This document shows positions 15,115 to 24,014 of a stretch of 64,000 nucleotides of DNA, piece by piece (position 1 is the first letter of the stretch; each line of letters opens with the position of its first letter). The DNA is from Citrobacter rodentium NBRC 105723 = DSM 16636 (GTDB lineage: Bacteria > Pseudomonadota > Gammaproteobacteria > Enterobacterales > Enterobacteriaceae). Location of the stretch: assembly GCF_021278985.1 (NCBI RefSeq), contig NZ_CP082833.1, positions 2,666,001 through 2,730,000 of the forward strand, in the 5' to 3' direction. A model generated the notes under the pieces. The model was not told the origin of the DNA. It saw nothing but the letters and a program-made list of their open reading frames with translations, and ran no database searches. The position numbers and the translations under genes are program-made.

Positions 15115-15912
15115 ATGCAGGATATTACGACATTAAATGAGACATTAAAAACCGCTTCTCTGAAAGACTTGCTGGCGCAGGTTCTTACCCGGGTGAAGTC
15201 ATTTCCGCAAGATCTTAAAGCCCGGGAAGTGCTGTTTAAATTGTATTGCGTTGACGGTGCATGGGATAGCGCGTTACTGCAATTGCAGACCTTATCGCTG
15301 CTTGACGAGGAAATGAAAAAACAGTGTGAGCTATATAAAAACCTCGTCTTCAGTGAAATGCAGCGCACGCAGGTTTTAGCGGGCGAGCGTCTGGCCGCAA
15401 CGTTGCAGGGCGATATGCCGCAGTGGATGGTGAAACTACATGAGGCGAACGGACAATATTGCCAGGGCAATAGGGAGTTATCGGATATGACGCGTTCTGA
15501 AGCATTTGAACTTGCGCCGGAAAGCCGTGGCAAAAGTGATACTTTGGGCGAATTTTCCTGGATTGCAGACAGCGATGGCCGTCTTGGACCAGTGTGTGAA
15601 TTTATTTGTGCCGGAGGATATCGTTGGCTACCTTTTTCTGAAGTTCAACAATTACGCGTTTCAAAACCGAAAGATCTCCTCGACCTTCTCTGGACGCAGG
15701 CATCCGTTAACGTTGCGGGGGAAAAATATTTTGGCTTCATTCCGGCACGCTACCCGATTACGACGGATGATGAGCAAAATTATAAGCTGGGATCAAAGAC
15801 AGAGTGGTCCACGCTATCCGATCTGCTCATTCTCGGTCATGGCCGTAAGGTATTGATTACCGACTGCTGTGTACATTCGATCATGGAGGTGGGTGAGATT
15901 GTCTTCAAATAA
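15115..15912 (+). CDS. tagJ: T6SS accessory protein TagJ (ImpE/SciE family)
   Basis: From ATG 15115 (GGAG 8 bases upstream) the product is 265 residues. N-terminal helical repeats (LNETLKTASLKDLLAQVLTR, FPQDLKAREVLFKLYCVDG, WDSALLQLQTLSLLD) are typical of ImpE/TagJ, followed by the conserved C-terminal domain with FEWIADSDGRLGP-like FSWIADSDGRLGPVCEF and the WTQASVNV...GFIPARYP motifs. TagJ binds the N-terminus of TssB and is linked to sheath recycling by ClpV in other bacteria. Here no clpV is present nearby. It overlaps tssE by 14 bases. Confidence 0.88.
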   Translation: MQDITTLNETLKTASLKDLLAQVLTRVKSFPQDLKAREVLFKLYCVDGAWDSALLQLQTLSLLDEEMKKQCELYKNLVFSEMQRTQVLAGERLAATLQGDMPQWMVKLHEANGQYCQGNRELSDMTRSEAFELAPESRGKSDTLGEFSWIADSDGRLGPVCEFICAGGYRWLPFSEVQQLRVSKPKDLLDLLWTQASVNVAGEKYFGFIPARYPITTDDEQNYKLGSKTEWSTLSDLLILGHGRKVLITDCCVHSIMEVGEIVFK

Positions 15913-16402
15913 GTCGTTAAACAGAGGAGGCCGCTATCTGCCTGCTCTTCTGGAGCGGCTACAGGATGACGAACCTAAAAGCCTTCACGATCGCGCCCGG
16001 CCTGTCGACGTTAAAACGATACGTCAGCTGGTTCAGAAAGATATTACTGATTTAATTAATCATACCAACATCGAGGACACGATCAATGAGCAACGCTATA
16101 AAGCAGTGACAGAATCCGTGCTTAATTATGGTATTCCGGCGTTGATCGGCAGCCATGAAAATCGTAATAACTGGCAGCTTATCGAGCAGGCTATCCGTAA
16201 GGCTATCATTCGCTTCGAACCACGTATTATCCCTGAAACATTGCTGGTGCGTTCATTGCAGAAAAAGGAGCAGATGGCGAAATATGCCGTTATTGCGTTT
16301 GAGATTCGGGGGCTAATTAACTGGCAGCCCCACCCTGTAGATTTGTGTATGAATGGTCGTTACGACGTGGAGTCTGAAAAGGTAGAGCTGAAGCTTCTTT
16401 AA
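15899..16402 (+). CDS. tssE: T6SS baseplate protein TssE (gp25-like)
   Basis: I choose the TTG at 15899, 8 bases after a GGAGGT ribosome site, giving 167 residues beginning SSNKSLNRGGRYLPALLERL. The frame is open further upstream inside tagJ but no better start is seen. It matches TssE: N-terminal RYLPALLERLQDDEP, central IRQLVQKDITDLINHT, VLNYGIP and C-terminal FEIRGLINWQPHPVDL corresponding to gp25. TssE joins the sheath to the baseplate with TssF, TssG and TssK. It is the last T6SS gene here; tssF and tssG, which usually follow at once, are absent. Confidence 0.9.
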   Translation: MSSNKSLNRGGRYLPALLERLQDDEPKSLHDRARPVDVKTIRQLVQKDITDLINHTNIEDTINEQRYKAVTESVLNYGIPALIGSHENRNNWQLIEQAIRKAIIRFEPRIIPETLLVRSLQKKEQMAKYAVIAFEIRGLINWQPHPVDLCMNGRYDVESEKVELKLL

Positions 16403-16630
16403 TAAATCTTAATCTGTCTTAAAACAGAGAATTTAAACGCGTACATTAAGATCTTTTTGTTGACGATCTTCCTTGTGCGTTATCCTGAAATAATTCTAGT
16501 CATTACCAGAAGAGAGGTTTTTGAATAATGTCAAAGTGAGCTTTTTCTTGATTTGTGAAATATCGTTCGCTGTGGGCGTAATGAAAGAAATACGCTGTAT
16601 TTATAAATGGAATAGTTAAAAGGCTATATT

Positions 16631-19540
16631 ATGGATCATTATCACTTTAGTCAGGGTGAGTGGCATCGTTTACTCTGCGCGTTACCGATTTATCTTGCTG
16701 CGAGTAATTATGTTTTCGCCGCAAATAGCAACGTTATTGTCGTTGATGGGGGAAAACTCTATTTCGAAAATTTGACACTTGAAAATGACACAAGCGGTGC
16801 CTTTATTATCCAGGCAAAAAATGGTGCGGAATTTAACGGCAGCCAGCTGTTTCTCACCAGTTCCGGGGGACTCGGCGGCGGCGCGTGGATTGATGATAGC
16901 GTCTTCAATGGCGACAATCTGAACATTAACGTCAGCGGCAACGTTGGCAGCGGTATTTATCTTGCGAATAATAGCTCAGCCGTGCTTTCCGATATTAGCA
17001 TCGTAGCTCAGAACAATGCTATGGGTCTGGTGGTGGATGGGCTCTGGTCCTCCTCGCAAGGCTCCGCGATGGCTCAGCTCAGCGACAGCGCCATCGCCAC
17101 CGAAAGCGCCGACGCTATCAGCGTCACGGCGGGTGAGGTAACGCTGACCAATACGGTCGCCACAACAACCGGCGACAGTAGTTATGCGGTGAAGGCCAAT
17201 CAGGCGGCAAAAATAAATATTGAAGGGGGCCGCTACGCGACGCAGGGTAAATACAGCGATGCGGTGTGGGTTACCACCACTGACTCCTCCGTCAACATAA
17301 ACGATGCCACTCTTTCAACCGCAGGCGATCGCGCCATCGCGCTGAACGCGCAGCGTGGTACGGTAACGATCGCTAACAGTACCCTCGAAACCGCAGGCTT
17401 TAATTCTTATGCGCTGTATAGCGGAAAGCAGCAGCTCACCGGCGATAAGCTGACCATCACCACCCACGGCATCGGCGGGGGTGGCCTGTTCGCCGCAACA
17501 GCCGGGAAGGGAACGCTGACTAACAGCGATATCACTACGCACGGCGAACTTGCGCCGGGGCTATTGGCCTATCCCGGTTCGGCTATTACCGCCGATAATG
17601 TGTATGTGACGACCACGGGCAAACAAGGTTTTGGGCTGTGGAGCCGTAACGGGCAACTGGATATCAGCAACAGCACGATTGTGACGTCTGGCGACGCGGC
17701 AGTCGGGCTGTATGTGAATGATTACTCCACCACGCTCAGCAATCGCGTATCGCTGAATAATGTGACGTTACAAAGCGCGCAGGCGCAGACGATCGAGGCC
17801 GATGCCACGATACTGGCGCTGACGATAAATGACTCTACGGTCAGCAGCGGCAACGGTCAGCTGATGAACGTTAGCCATTATGAGGATGCGATTGATCCCG
17901 CCAATAACCTCTACAGTACGGTGACTTTAACGGCCGCAAACAGCCAGCTAAATGGCGATATCACCTCCACAAACGTTGCTAACAGCGTGGCGATTGAGCT
18001 GACGTCGGCCTCGGTGCTAAACGGCGCAGTCAATACCGCGACGTCGCTGGCGCTGGATAGCACCAGCCGCTGGAATATGAGCGGCAGTTCGGTTGTCGGC
18101 CAGTTGACCAATAACGGCACCATCGCCTTTTCCGCGTCCAACGTGACGGACACCCTGACGGTGACCGGCGATTATGCCGGTAATGGCGGGACGCTGATGT
18201 TTAACAGTGTACTGGGAGATGACAGCTCGCCGGGCAATAAATTGAGCGTCGGCGGCGATGTGCTGGCGGGCACGACGTACGTCACCATTAATAATCTGGG
18301 CGGACAAGGCGCGCAAACGGTTGAAGGCATTGAAATTGTCAATGTCGGCGGGACCTCTTACGGCAATTTCGTGCAGTCGGGCCGTATTGTGGCGGGCGCT
18401 TATGATTATTCCCTGATGCAAAAGGGCGAAAACTGGTATCTGACCAGCCAGGCGACGTCGGTTGTACCTGAGCCAACGCCGGAGCCAGAACCCACGCCAG
18501 CCCCCGTTCCAGGCACGAAACCTGAGCCGACGCCGGTTACGCAAAGAACAGCGCCGGTGATTCGTCCGGAAGCGGGCAGTTACACCGCGAATATCGCTGC
18601 GGCCAATACTCTGTTTACGATGAGTCTGCATGACCGACTGGGTGAGCCTGGGTTTGTGGATGCCTTATCGGCACAGCCGGAAGTCACCAGCCTGTGGCTG
18701 CGTCAGGTCGGCGGCCACAATGGCTGGCATGACGGTAGCGGCCAGCTGACAACCCAGAGTAATCGCTATCTGGCGCAGTTGGGCGGCGACGTGGCGCGCT
18801 GGAGTCATGATGGCGTTGAGCGCTGGCATGTCGGCTTTATGGCGGGCTATGGCAACAACCACAGTTCGACGCGCAGTCTGGCGAGCGGCTATCGCGCCAG
18901 CGGTTCCGTGGAGGGGTACAGCATAGGTGGATACGCGACCTGGTATGCCAATGCCCCGGCGTCGCAGGGCGCCTGGCTGGACAGTTGGTTACTGTACAAC
19001 TGGTTTAATAACAGCGTTCAGGGCAAAGGGGTCGCGAGTGAATCGTATAAATCGCGGGGATTCACCGCGTCTCTGGAGGCAGGATATACGCAGAAACTCG
19101 CTGAGTTCATGGGGAGCATGGAAACGCTGAATGAATGGTTTATCCAGCCTCAGGCGCAGGTGATATGGATGGGGGTGAAAGCCGATGATTTCCATGAGGC
19201 AAACGGTACCCGTATTCATAGCGAAGGTGAGGGTAATATCCGCACCAGGCTGGGTGTTCGTACCTTCCTGAAAGGCCACCATGCCATCGATAACGCTAAG
19301 GAGCGCGTGTTCCAGCCTTACGTAGAACTCAACTGGATTTATAACACCCGTGATTTTGGTACGCAGATGGATGATGTGAGCGTTTACCAGGCAGGGGCGC
19401 GAAATCTGGGCGAAATCAAAACGGGCGTTGAAGGGCAGATTAACTCACGGCTGAACACCTGGGGAAATATCGGCGTCCAGATGGGGGATAAAGGTTATCA
19501 CGATGCTACGGCCATGGTCGGCCTTAAATATCATTTTTAA
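16631..19540 (+). CDS. Autotransporter (type Va) outer-membrane/secreted adhesin-like protein
   Basis: The 969-residue protein has an N-terminal export signal (hydrophobic stretch at about residues 13-30, ending VFAAN), a passenger of about 600 residues rich in G, S, T and N forming pertactin-like beta-helix repeats (GSGIYLANNSSAVLSD, TVTIANSTLETAG, KGTLTNSDITTHG), a proline linker (PEPTPEPEPTPAPVPG) and a C-terminal 270-residue autotransporter barrel (SLWLRQVGGHNGWHD, GFTASLEAGYTQKL) ending LKYHF with terminal Phe. No protease triad or RGD stands out. It starts 228 bases after tssE with a T6SS-independent leader and ends in a strong terminator, so it is a single-gene unit. Confidence 0.92.
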   Translation: MDHYHFSQGEWHRLLCALPIYLAASNYVFAANSNVIVVDGGKLYFENLTLENDTSGAFIIQAKNGAEFNGSQLFLTSSGGLGGGAWIDDSVFNGDNLNINVSGNVGSGIYLANNSSAVLSDISIVAQNNAMGLVVDGLWSSSQGSAMAQLSDSAIATESADAISVTAGEVTLTNTVATTTGDSSYAVKANQAAKINIEGGRYATQGKYSDAVWVTTTDSSVNINDATLSTAGDRAIALNAQRGTVTIANSTLETAGFNSYALYSGKQQLTGDKLTITTHGIGGGGLFAATAGKGTLTNSDITTHGELAPGLLAYPGSAITADNVYVTTTGKQGFGLWSRNGQLDISNSTIVTSGDAAVGLYVNDYSTTLSNRVSLNNVTLQSAQAQTIEADATILALTINDSTVSSGNGQLMNVSHYEDAIDPANNLYSTVTLTAANSQLNGDITSTNVANSVAIELTSASVLNGAVNTATSLALDSTSRWNMSGSSVVGQLTNNGTIAFSASNVTDTLTVTGDYAGNGGTLMFNSVLGDDSSPGNKLSVGGDVLAGTTYVTINNLGGQGAQTVEGIEIVNVGGTSYGNFVQSGRIVAGAYDYSLMQKGENWYLTSQATSVVPEPTPEPEPTPAPVPGTKPEPTPVTQRTAPVIRPEAGSYTANIAAANTLFTMSLHDRLGEPGFVDALSAQPEVTSLWLRQVGGHNGWHDGSGQLTTQSNRYLAQLGGDVARWSHDGVERWHVGFMAGYGNNHSSTRSLASGYRASGSVEGYSIGGYATWYANAPASQGAWLDSWLLYNWFNNSVQGKGVASESYKSRGFTASLEAGYTQKLAEFMGSMETLNEWFIQPQAQVIWMGVKADDFHEANGTRIHSEGEGNIRTRLGVRTFLKGHHAIDNAKERVFQPYVELNWIYNTRDFGTQMDDVSVYQAGARNLGEIKTGVEGQINSRLNTWGNIGVQMGDKGYHDATAMVGLKYHF

Positions 19541-19552
19541 CGTCGGCTAAGT

Positions 19553-19592
19553 CCCTGCCCCGGCAGTCTATGCTGTGGGCAGGGCGCTTTTT
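19553..19592 (+). terminator. Rho-independent terminator after the autotransporter
   Basis: Perfect 8-bp stem CCCTGCCC (19553-19560) / GGGCAGGG (19577-19584), followed by CGC and a T5 run; 12 bases after the autotransporter stop. Confidence 0.9.
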
Positions 19593-20034
19593 CGGCTGGC
19601 CGCAACACCCGCCCCGCCGGGGTGAATATCAGGAGGAACTTATCTTCCATTTTTCATGGCGAGACAATGCAGATCTTTTCTGAAGACTCATTTTTTATTG
19701 AACAGGATAAGCCCCCCGCTAAGGCCCCCAAACGCTTACTGTTTCACGTTGAAATGGGTGGGCTTTGATGTCACATAACCAGAGTAAAGGCTTAGTAACT
19801 GTTTATAGGGGGAGGGGTAGACTTCAGAAGAGATGCACCCTGCAGACCTCACATAAAACATATAAGCGCAGGGGATAAAAGAGGAAGTTTAGATGTGAAG
19901 TAAAAGCTCAGATTTATCCTGACACATCTATTGCACAGAGCCAAACTTACCTCTGACAGGCAGCTCTGTGCCAGTTGCGGACATTGATGACCTTGAGCGG
20001 TGCTAATCAATAACAACCCAGTCAGTTTTACCCA
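19593..20034. other. 442-base gap without a supported gene
   Basis: No convincing coding sequence. Two overlapping short + strand frames of 34-40 codons (ATG at 19656 after AGGAGG, and 19667) exist, but neither matches a family I know. The base composition drifts (CCCCCCGC, GGGGGAGGGG runs), consistent with decayed mobile DNA. The 3' end of the minus-strand hydrolase operon lies at its right. Confidence 0.5.
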
Positions 20035-20877
20035 TCATTTTTCAGAGTAGGAAATGTGGTATCCACAGCCCTCCCTGAGAACGCTGGCAAACCCAACCTG
20101 ACTTAAGTGCATGCCGGCAATGATCAGTTTTTCGCTGACAGCTTTTTCCATAATTTTCTTTCTTGTTTCCTCGGCCAGAGCAGGATCGGTGTCGAATAAG
20201 ATAGAAACAGCCGGTTGCGCTGACTGAATATGAGGATAATGGACAACGTCTCCCCATATTAATAAGCAGTTATCATCCGCATCGATGCGAAAACCGGTAT
20301 GCCCGGGTGTATGACCCGGTAGCCATACCGGCAGAATGCCTTCTGCTATTTTGTCGCCGTTAAAAAAACGCACCTTCCGGGCGTAAGCATTTAACGTTTG
20401 GCGGACCAGCCAAAAATTACGTTGCCCGCGCTCATTCGCTAAGTTGAGTTTTTCATCATCCTGCCAGTGTTGTGCTTCGAGAGGATGAAGAATAATTTCA
20501 GCGTGTTTAAAAACCGGCTGTTTCTCAGCATCCAGCAGGCCTCCAATATGATCCGGATGGCAGTGCGTTAGTAAAACGGTATCGACGTCGTCAGGGCTAA
20601 CACCCGCTGCGGCAAGGTTTGCGTTGAGTTGTCCCGCCATGTTGTTCAGCGGGCCTGTGCCAGCGTCAACCAAAATTATTCGACCCAGACCGCGGATAAG
20701 GTAACAGTTGATATGAATATCGCCGGGCTCACCGATTCCGGCACTGTATTGAATAACGTCTGCATCAGCTTTTTCAATGCCTGACAGTAAATCCAGACTC
20801 GCTGACATATTACCGTCACTCAGCGCAGTTATCTCAAAATCGCCAATCTGACGGAACGGAAGGGGATGGCTCATCAT
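20035..20877 (-). CDS. MBL-fold metallo-hydrolase (lactonase/glyoxalase-II type)
   Basis: From the ATGATG at 20877 (ribosome site GAGG) the product is 280 residues. The metallo-beta-lactamase zinc motif THCHPDHIGG is present near residue 112, with VDAGTG upstream, GHTPGHTGF as the third metal region, GDVVH as the fourth and a closing AGMHLSQVGFA. No signal peptide, so it is cytoplasmic. Such enzymes hydrolyse esters, lactones or thioesters; the substrate cannot be read from sequence, though the arrangement recalls N-acyl-homoserine-lactonase-like members. It is the last gene of a three-gene operon, 10 bases after the tautomerase-like gene. Confidence 0.88.
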   Translation of the reverse strand: MMSHPLPFRQIGDFEITALSDGNMSASLDLLSGIEKADADVIQYSAGIGEPGDIHINCYLIRGLGRIILVDAGTGPLNNMAGQLNANLAAAGVSPDDVDTVLLTHCHPDHIGGLLDAEKQPVFKHAEIILHPLEAQHWQDDEKLNLANERGQRNFWLVRQTLNAYARKVRFFNGDKIAEGILPVWLPGHTPGHTGFRIDADDNCLLIWGDVVHYPHIQSAQPAVSILFDTDPALAEETRKKIMEKAVSEKLIIAGMHLSQVGFASVLREGCGYHISYSEK

Positions 20878-20887
20878 TACCTCGAGG

Positions 20888-21214
20888 TTAGTTGCGGGCG
20901 AATAGGTGTTCTGCTGGGGAGCCAAAACAGCGAATACGGGGCATCAGACCAGAGGCCTGTTGAGTGGCAAAATCCAGTTCACGCATAAAGTTCTCCATCA
21001 CTTCATGGGTTCGCAATGTTGTCAGGCGATAAAAGAGCTCGGCATAGACCGGTTGCCCGCATCCCGGCTTTACATCGACAAAAATGATATGAACGTTTTT
21101 GGGTTCTGCGCCGAGGATCTCACAGCATAGGGCGCTGCATTTATGGGTAAAATCACCAAGTTTTTTAAACTTGTCGGAGTGATTTTCAGAAATATAAAAA
21201 GTCAGATTAGGCAT
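20888..21214 (-). CDS. Tautomerase-superfamily-like small protein
   Basis: Starting at ATG 21214 the product is 108 residues beginning MPNLTFYIS; after Met removal Pro would be residue 1, the catalytic base of the 4-oxalocrotonate tautomerase/MIF superfamily. The rest (LGAEPKNVHIIFVDV, ELFYRLTTLRTHEVM) fits a double beta-alpha-beta tautomerase subunit. An upstream ATG at 21241 would bury the Pro and is not favoured. It sits between an unknown gene and a metallo-hydrolase with 4- and 10-base gaps, suggesting that the three proteins act on one small-molecule substrate. Confidence 0.75.
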   Translation of the reverse strand: MPNLTFYISENHSDKFKKLGDFTHKCSALCCEILGAEPKNVHIIFVDVKPGCGQPVYAELFYRLTTLRTHEVMENFMRELDFATQQASGLMPRIRCFGSPAEHLFARN

Positions 21215-21218
21215 GATG

Positions 21219-21752
21219 TTATGGCTTCCCTTTTTCAGCACTCCGCAACTGTGGGGTCAGTGGCTCGTAGAGATATACACCAGACATATCTGTAAACAGC
21301 GAGGCCATCTCAACAGGCAAGGCATATGCAACGCGATAGTCAGGGGATTTATCCAGCCCCACCGCATGCATTTCCAGACCCCGATATCCCATCTCTGTCT
21401 CTAAAAAGTCTATTGGCTTTGCGCTCAGTAGCAGAATTCCATCGGAAGAGATGGCTGGAGCAAGGCCTTCACTTTCATAGAGATTACGATGCCAGTCAGT
21501 AATGCAGACCTGCCAACGAGAGAAATTACCGCCTCCTTTTAAACGGTAATCCTCACTGCTGAGAATATCCGCATCATTAATCGTATGAATGGCAAGGTAA
21601 ACAGGGCATCCAGATTTGACGGCGCGAAAGCGTTGAGATGTAGAGAAGCCAGCAACAGATATCAATGCGGGTAATTTTTGCTGGCTGTAAAAGGCATTCC
21701 ATTCTGCCTCAGTTTCAGGATCGTTATACGAGCATTCCACGGTATAGAACAT
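21219..21752 (-). CDS. Conserved hypothetical protein, possible dimeric alpha-beta barrel
   Basis: A 177-residue protein starting MFYTVECSYNDPETEAEWNAFY, a beginning reminiscent of EthD/dimeric alpha-beta barrel proteins (LPALISVAGFSTSQRF, YLAIHTINDADIL). No signal peptide or membrane segment. First gene of the three-gene minus-strand operon, whose promoter must lie in the 165-base AT-rich gap shared with the divergent LysR gene. Function unknown; the operon context suggests catabolism or detoxification of a small aromatic or lactone compound. Confidence 0.75.
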   Translation of the reverse strand: MFYTVECSYNDPETEAEWNAFYSQQKLPALISVAGFSTSQRFRAVKSGCPVYLAIHTINDADILSSEDYRLKGGGNFSRWQVCITDWHRNLYESEGLAPAISSDGILLLSAKPIDFLETEMGYRGLEMHAVGLDKSPDYRVAYALPVEMASLFTDMSGVYLYEPLTPQLRSAEKGKP

Positions 21753-21917
21753 AAGCCCACCTCTAAATGAGTTATAAACGCAAATAAATACATTTTCTCA
21801 ATGATTTTTCATCATGCTACAGGCTGCTTATGGCGCTTAAAAACGATAATATTTCACGGTTTAGTGACATTAAATCATTAAAAGCACGTTGTAGGCACTG
21901 AGCAAGGAACAGGTTTT

Positions 21918-22826
21918 ATGCGCAGAAAAATACCTAGTAGTGCGTCCATGCAGGCTTTTGATGCCGCCGCAAGGCACGGTAATTTTGCCAGGGCCGCAGA
22001 GGAGTTATCGTTAACAGAAGGGGCGATTAGCCGTCAGATTGCGCGTCTCGAAGCGTTGCTGAACTGTAAACTGTTTGACCGTATGGGAAGCCGGGTAAAG
22101 CTTAACCCTGTCGGAGCGCGCTACGCACATCACGTGCGTGAAACGCTCGATCGGCTCGAAAGAGATACTCAGTACATAATGGGGATGACTGAGGGCAGTA
22201 AAAGTCTGGATATCGCCGTCCTGCCGACCTTTTCAAGCCGTTGGCTTATTCCTCGCCTGGGCGGCTTTAACTCTTTGTTCCCGGACATAACGTTAAATAT
22301 TGCGGCGAGAACGGATCCGTTCATTTTGCCGGGAAGTGGCTTTGACGCGGTCATTCATTTTGAACATTCCGCATGGGCAGGCATGCGTATGCAATTTCTG
22401 TTTCAGGAAAATTTGCTGCCTGTTTGCAATCCCGCACTGTTAACAAATAATGACGTCAATCGACAGTTAAACGAACTTCCGCGCATTCACCGTCGACAGA
22501 ATCCTGATGCATGGCATCACTATGCCCGGGAAAGTGGAATACGCCTCGATAATCCGGCTCAGGGTGTGCGGTACGATCTTCATGAAATGGCCATTGCTGC
22601 AGTCATTGCGGGACAAGGCGTAGCATTGGTTCCACGTATGTATGTCGAGAATGAATTGAGTTGTGGCATGCTTGTTTCGCCCTGGCCTGCCTCAGAGTGC
22701 CTGAGCAAAAAATTCTGTTTAATAAAATCGACGGAAACGGGAATTAATGAGGCTGCGCTGGAAAGTTTTGAACGCTGGTTGCTTGCTAAAATGAATACGC
22801 TCGCCAGCCTTAATGCCGAACGATGA
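21918..22826 (+). CDS. LysR-family transcriptional regulator (GcvA-like)
   Basis: 302 residues: N-terminal winged helix-turn-helix (MQAFDAAARHGNFARAAEEL, then LTEGAISRQIARLEALL near residues 30-55), a linker helix, and a periplasmic-binding-protein-like effector domain (DIAVLPTFSSRWLIPRL, AVIAGQGVALVPRMYVEN). The SSRWLIPRL phrase is typical of the GcvA subgroup. It is transcribed divergently from the 21752-20035 operon with a 165-base intergenic region, so it probably controls that operon and itself. A palindromic T-N11-A type site should lie in this gap; I could not single one out with confidence. Confidence 0.9.
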   Translation: MRRKIPSSASMQAFDAAARHGNFARAAEELSLTEGAISRQIARLEALLNCKLFDRMGSRVKLNPVGARYAHHVRETLDRLERDTQYIMGMTEGSKSLDIAVLPTFSSRWLIPRLGGFNSLFPDITLNIAARTDPFILPGSGFDAVIHFEHSAWAGMRMQFLFQENLLPVCNPALLTNNDVNRQLNELPRIHRRQNPDAWHHYARESGIRLDNPAQGVRYDLHEMAIAAVIAGQGVALVPRMYVENELSCGMLVSPWPASECLSKKFCLIKSTETGINEAALESFERWLLAKMNTLASLNAER

Positions 22827-22831
22827 CGTTA

Positions 22832-22916
22832 CGTCCGCTCCTCGCTCATAGCTGCCCGTCATGTCTGCTCAAAAAAACAGGCTTAACGTAGGATATTTTC
22901 CGTTTTCCAAGCGGAC
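22832..22916. repeat. Small structured repeat, copy 1
   Basis: Begins CGTCCGCTCCTCGCTC (22832-22847) and ends at an inverted AGCGGAC (22910-22916), so the terminal GTCCGCT/AGCGGAC could pair. The same 16-mer recurs at 24059 and, with two changes, at 25206. Confidence 0.6.
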
Positions 22917-23146
22917 CCCAATGGAGCGAAAACTCACGTTAAGGTTTTGACTGTGAAAAACTAAAGAAGCGAGGAGACCTACCAGGGGTAGCGTAAAAAA
23001 GTACGGGGCAATTGATAACCAGATCGACACTGTGACAAATTACTTACTCCAGGAGTTATCAAGTTGACGTCAAACTGTTTATGGCAGCATGCTGTAATGC
23101 AGGATGAGCTGTACTTTATACTTCTAAATTTAAAATGGAGATGTTC

Positions 23147-23701
23147 ATGTATACCAGGATGTTATTTTCTACCTCTGTTTGTTTGCTTCTTTCTAGTTGC
23201 TCAATAGACATGTCGGACAAGTTAACTGACTATCAAGGCAGCGATGCGGCCTACATTCGTGTCGATAATTCTGGGCAACCTACGGCATTACGTATCCAGA
23301 AGATTATCCCGGCTGGCAACTGCGTGAAGCTTGACCAGGTTTACGGCCTGACCTCTTCGGTTGCCGTTGCGGGTATCAAGTCCAGCTACTCCAAAACTGT
23401 GCCCGGCATTGCGCCCGTTTCTGAAAGGTATGCTAAACGGGGGTATCTCGAATATGCCATCAAGCCAAATGAAGAGTATAAAATCTGGTGGAAGTTCTTC
23501 GAGCAGAGTCAGTATGGAATTGACCTCAGCCGGACATGGAGTTCCATCTTTAAAGCGGAAAAAGGCCACACCTATGAGATCGGCACAGTAGGGAATGAAA
23601 TCGATATTACTGATATTACGACAGGTCAAAAAACGGTATCCAGAGACATCAACGAGTGCCCGTATACAATATCAATGATGGGTAAAAAAGTTTATGAGTG
23701 A
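23147..23701 (+). CDS. Putative lipoprotein of unknown function
   Basis: Of three nearby in-frame ATGs (23135, 23147, 23159) I prefer 23147, with GGAG 6 bases upstream; the product is then 184 residues. It opens with a lipoprotein signal (MLFSTSVCLLLSSCS, lipobox LSSC), so it should be lipid-anchored; Ser-Ile after Cys suggests the outer membrane. The mature domain is about 165 residues with two later cysteines (AGNCVKL and DINECPY) that may form a disulfide. I do not recognise the family. A 320-base AT-rich region with a small repeat precedes it. It may be recently acquired; its neighbours are fragments. Confidence 0.75.
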   Translation: MYTRMLFSTSVCLLLSSCSIDMSDKLTDYQGSDAAYIRVDNSGQPTALRIQKIIPAGNCVKLDQVYGLTSSVAVAGIKSSYSKTVPGIAPVSERYAKRGYLEYAIKPNEEYKIWWKFFEQSQYGIDLSRTWSSIFKAEKGHTYEIGTVGNEIDITDITTGQKTVSRDINECPYTISMMGKKVYE

Positions 23702-23723
23702 GGCCTAAAGTCTCTTGTTCCGC

Positions 23724-23984
23724 ATGCCAGGCTTCTTTACCTGGCAAGATCAGGAGTGGGGAACGCATTGTAATGATGCTTGTGAATTTCATGGAGATGC
23801 TACCGCTCAAGATATAATTGATGCTGATGATAAAACGATCCGCATCTGGATGGAGAGATACGAGCAAAACCGGAATGACTGGGATAGTTTCATGAACGGA
23901 TATGCCCCCGGAGGCGATCAGGGTATTTATAAGTTCATCTGTAAACACTGTAGCGCCATCGTGCTTAATTGGGATTTCTCATAG
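23724..23984 (+). pseudogene. C-terminal fragment of a CbrC-family (UPF0167) protein
   Basis: The frame from ATG 23724 gives 86 residues that match the C-terminal half of CbrC/UPF0167 proteins: FFTWQDQEWGTHCNDACEFHG near the start (FTWQDQEWGTHCNDAC), and a closing FICKHCSAIVLNWDFS with the family cysteines. Intact relatives are about 190-200 residues, and no N-terminal half is found upstream, where an unrelated lipoprotein ends 22 bases before. The fragment has no ribosome site. It is best read as a truncated remnant, though a short protein could still be made. Confidence 0.7.
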
Positions 23985-24014
23985 TGACTTGCAAAGAAGC
24001 AGACAGTGGGATCG

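Noticed and set aside
19656..19775. Short + strand frames after the autotransporter with an AGGAGG upstream
   Set aside because: 34-40 codons, unfamiliar sequence, no conservation evidence.
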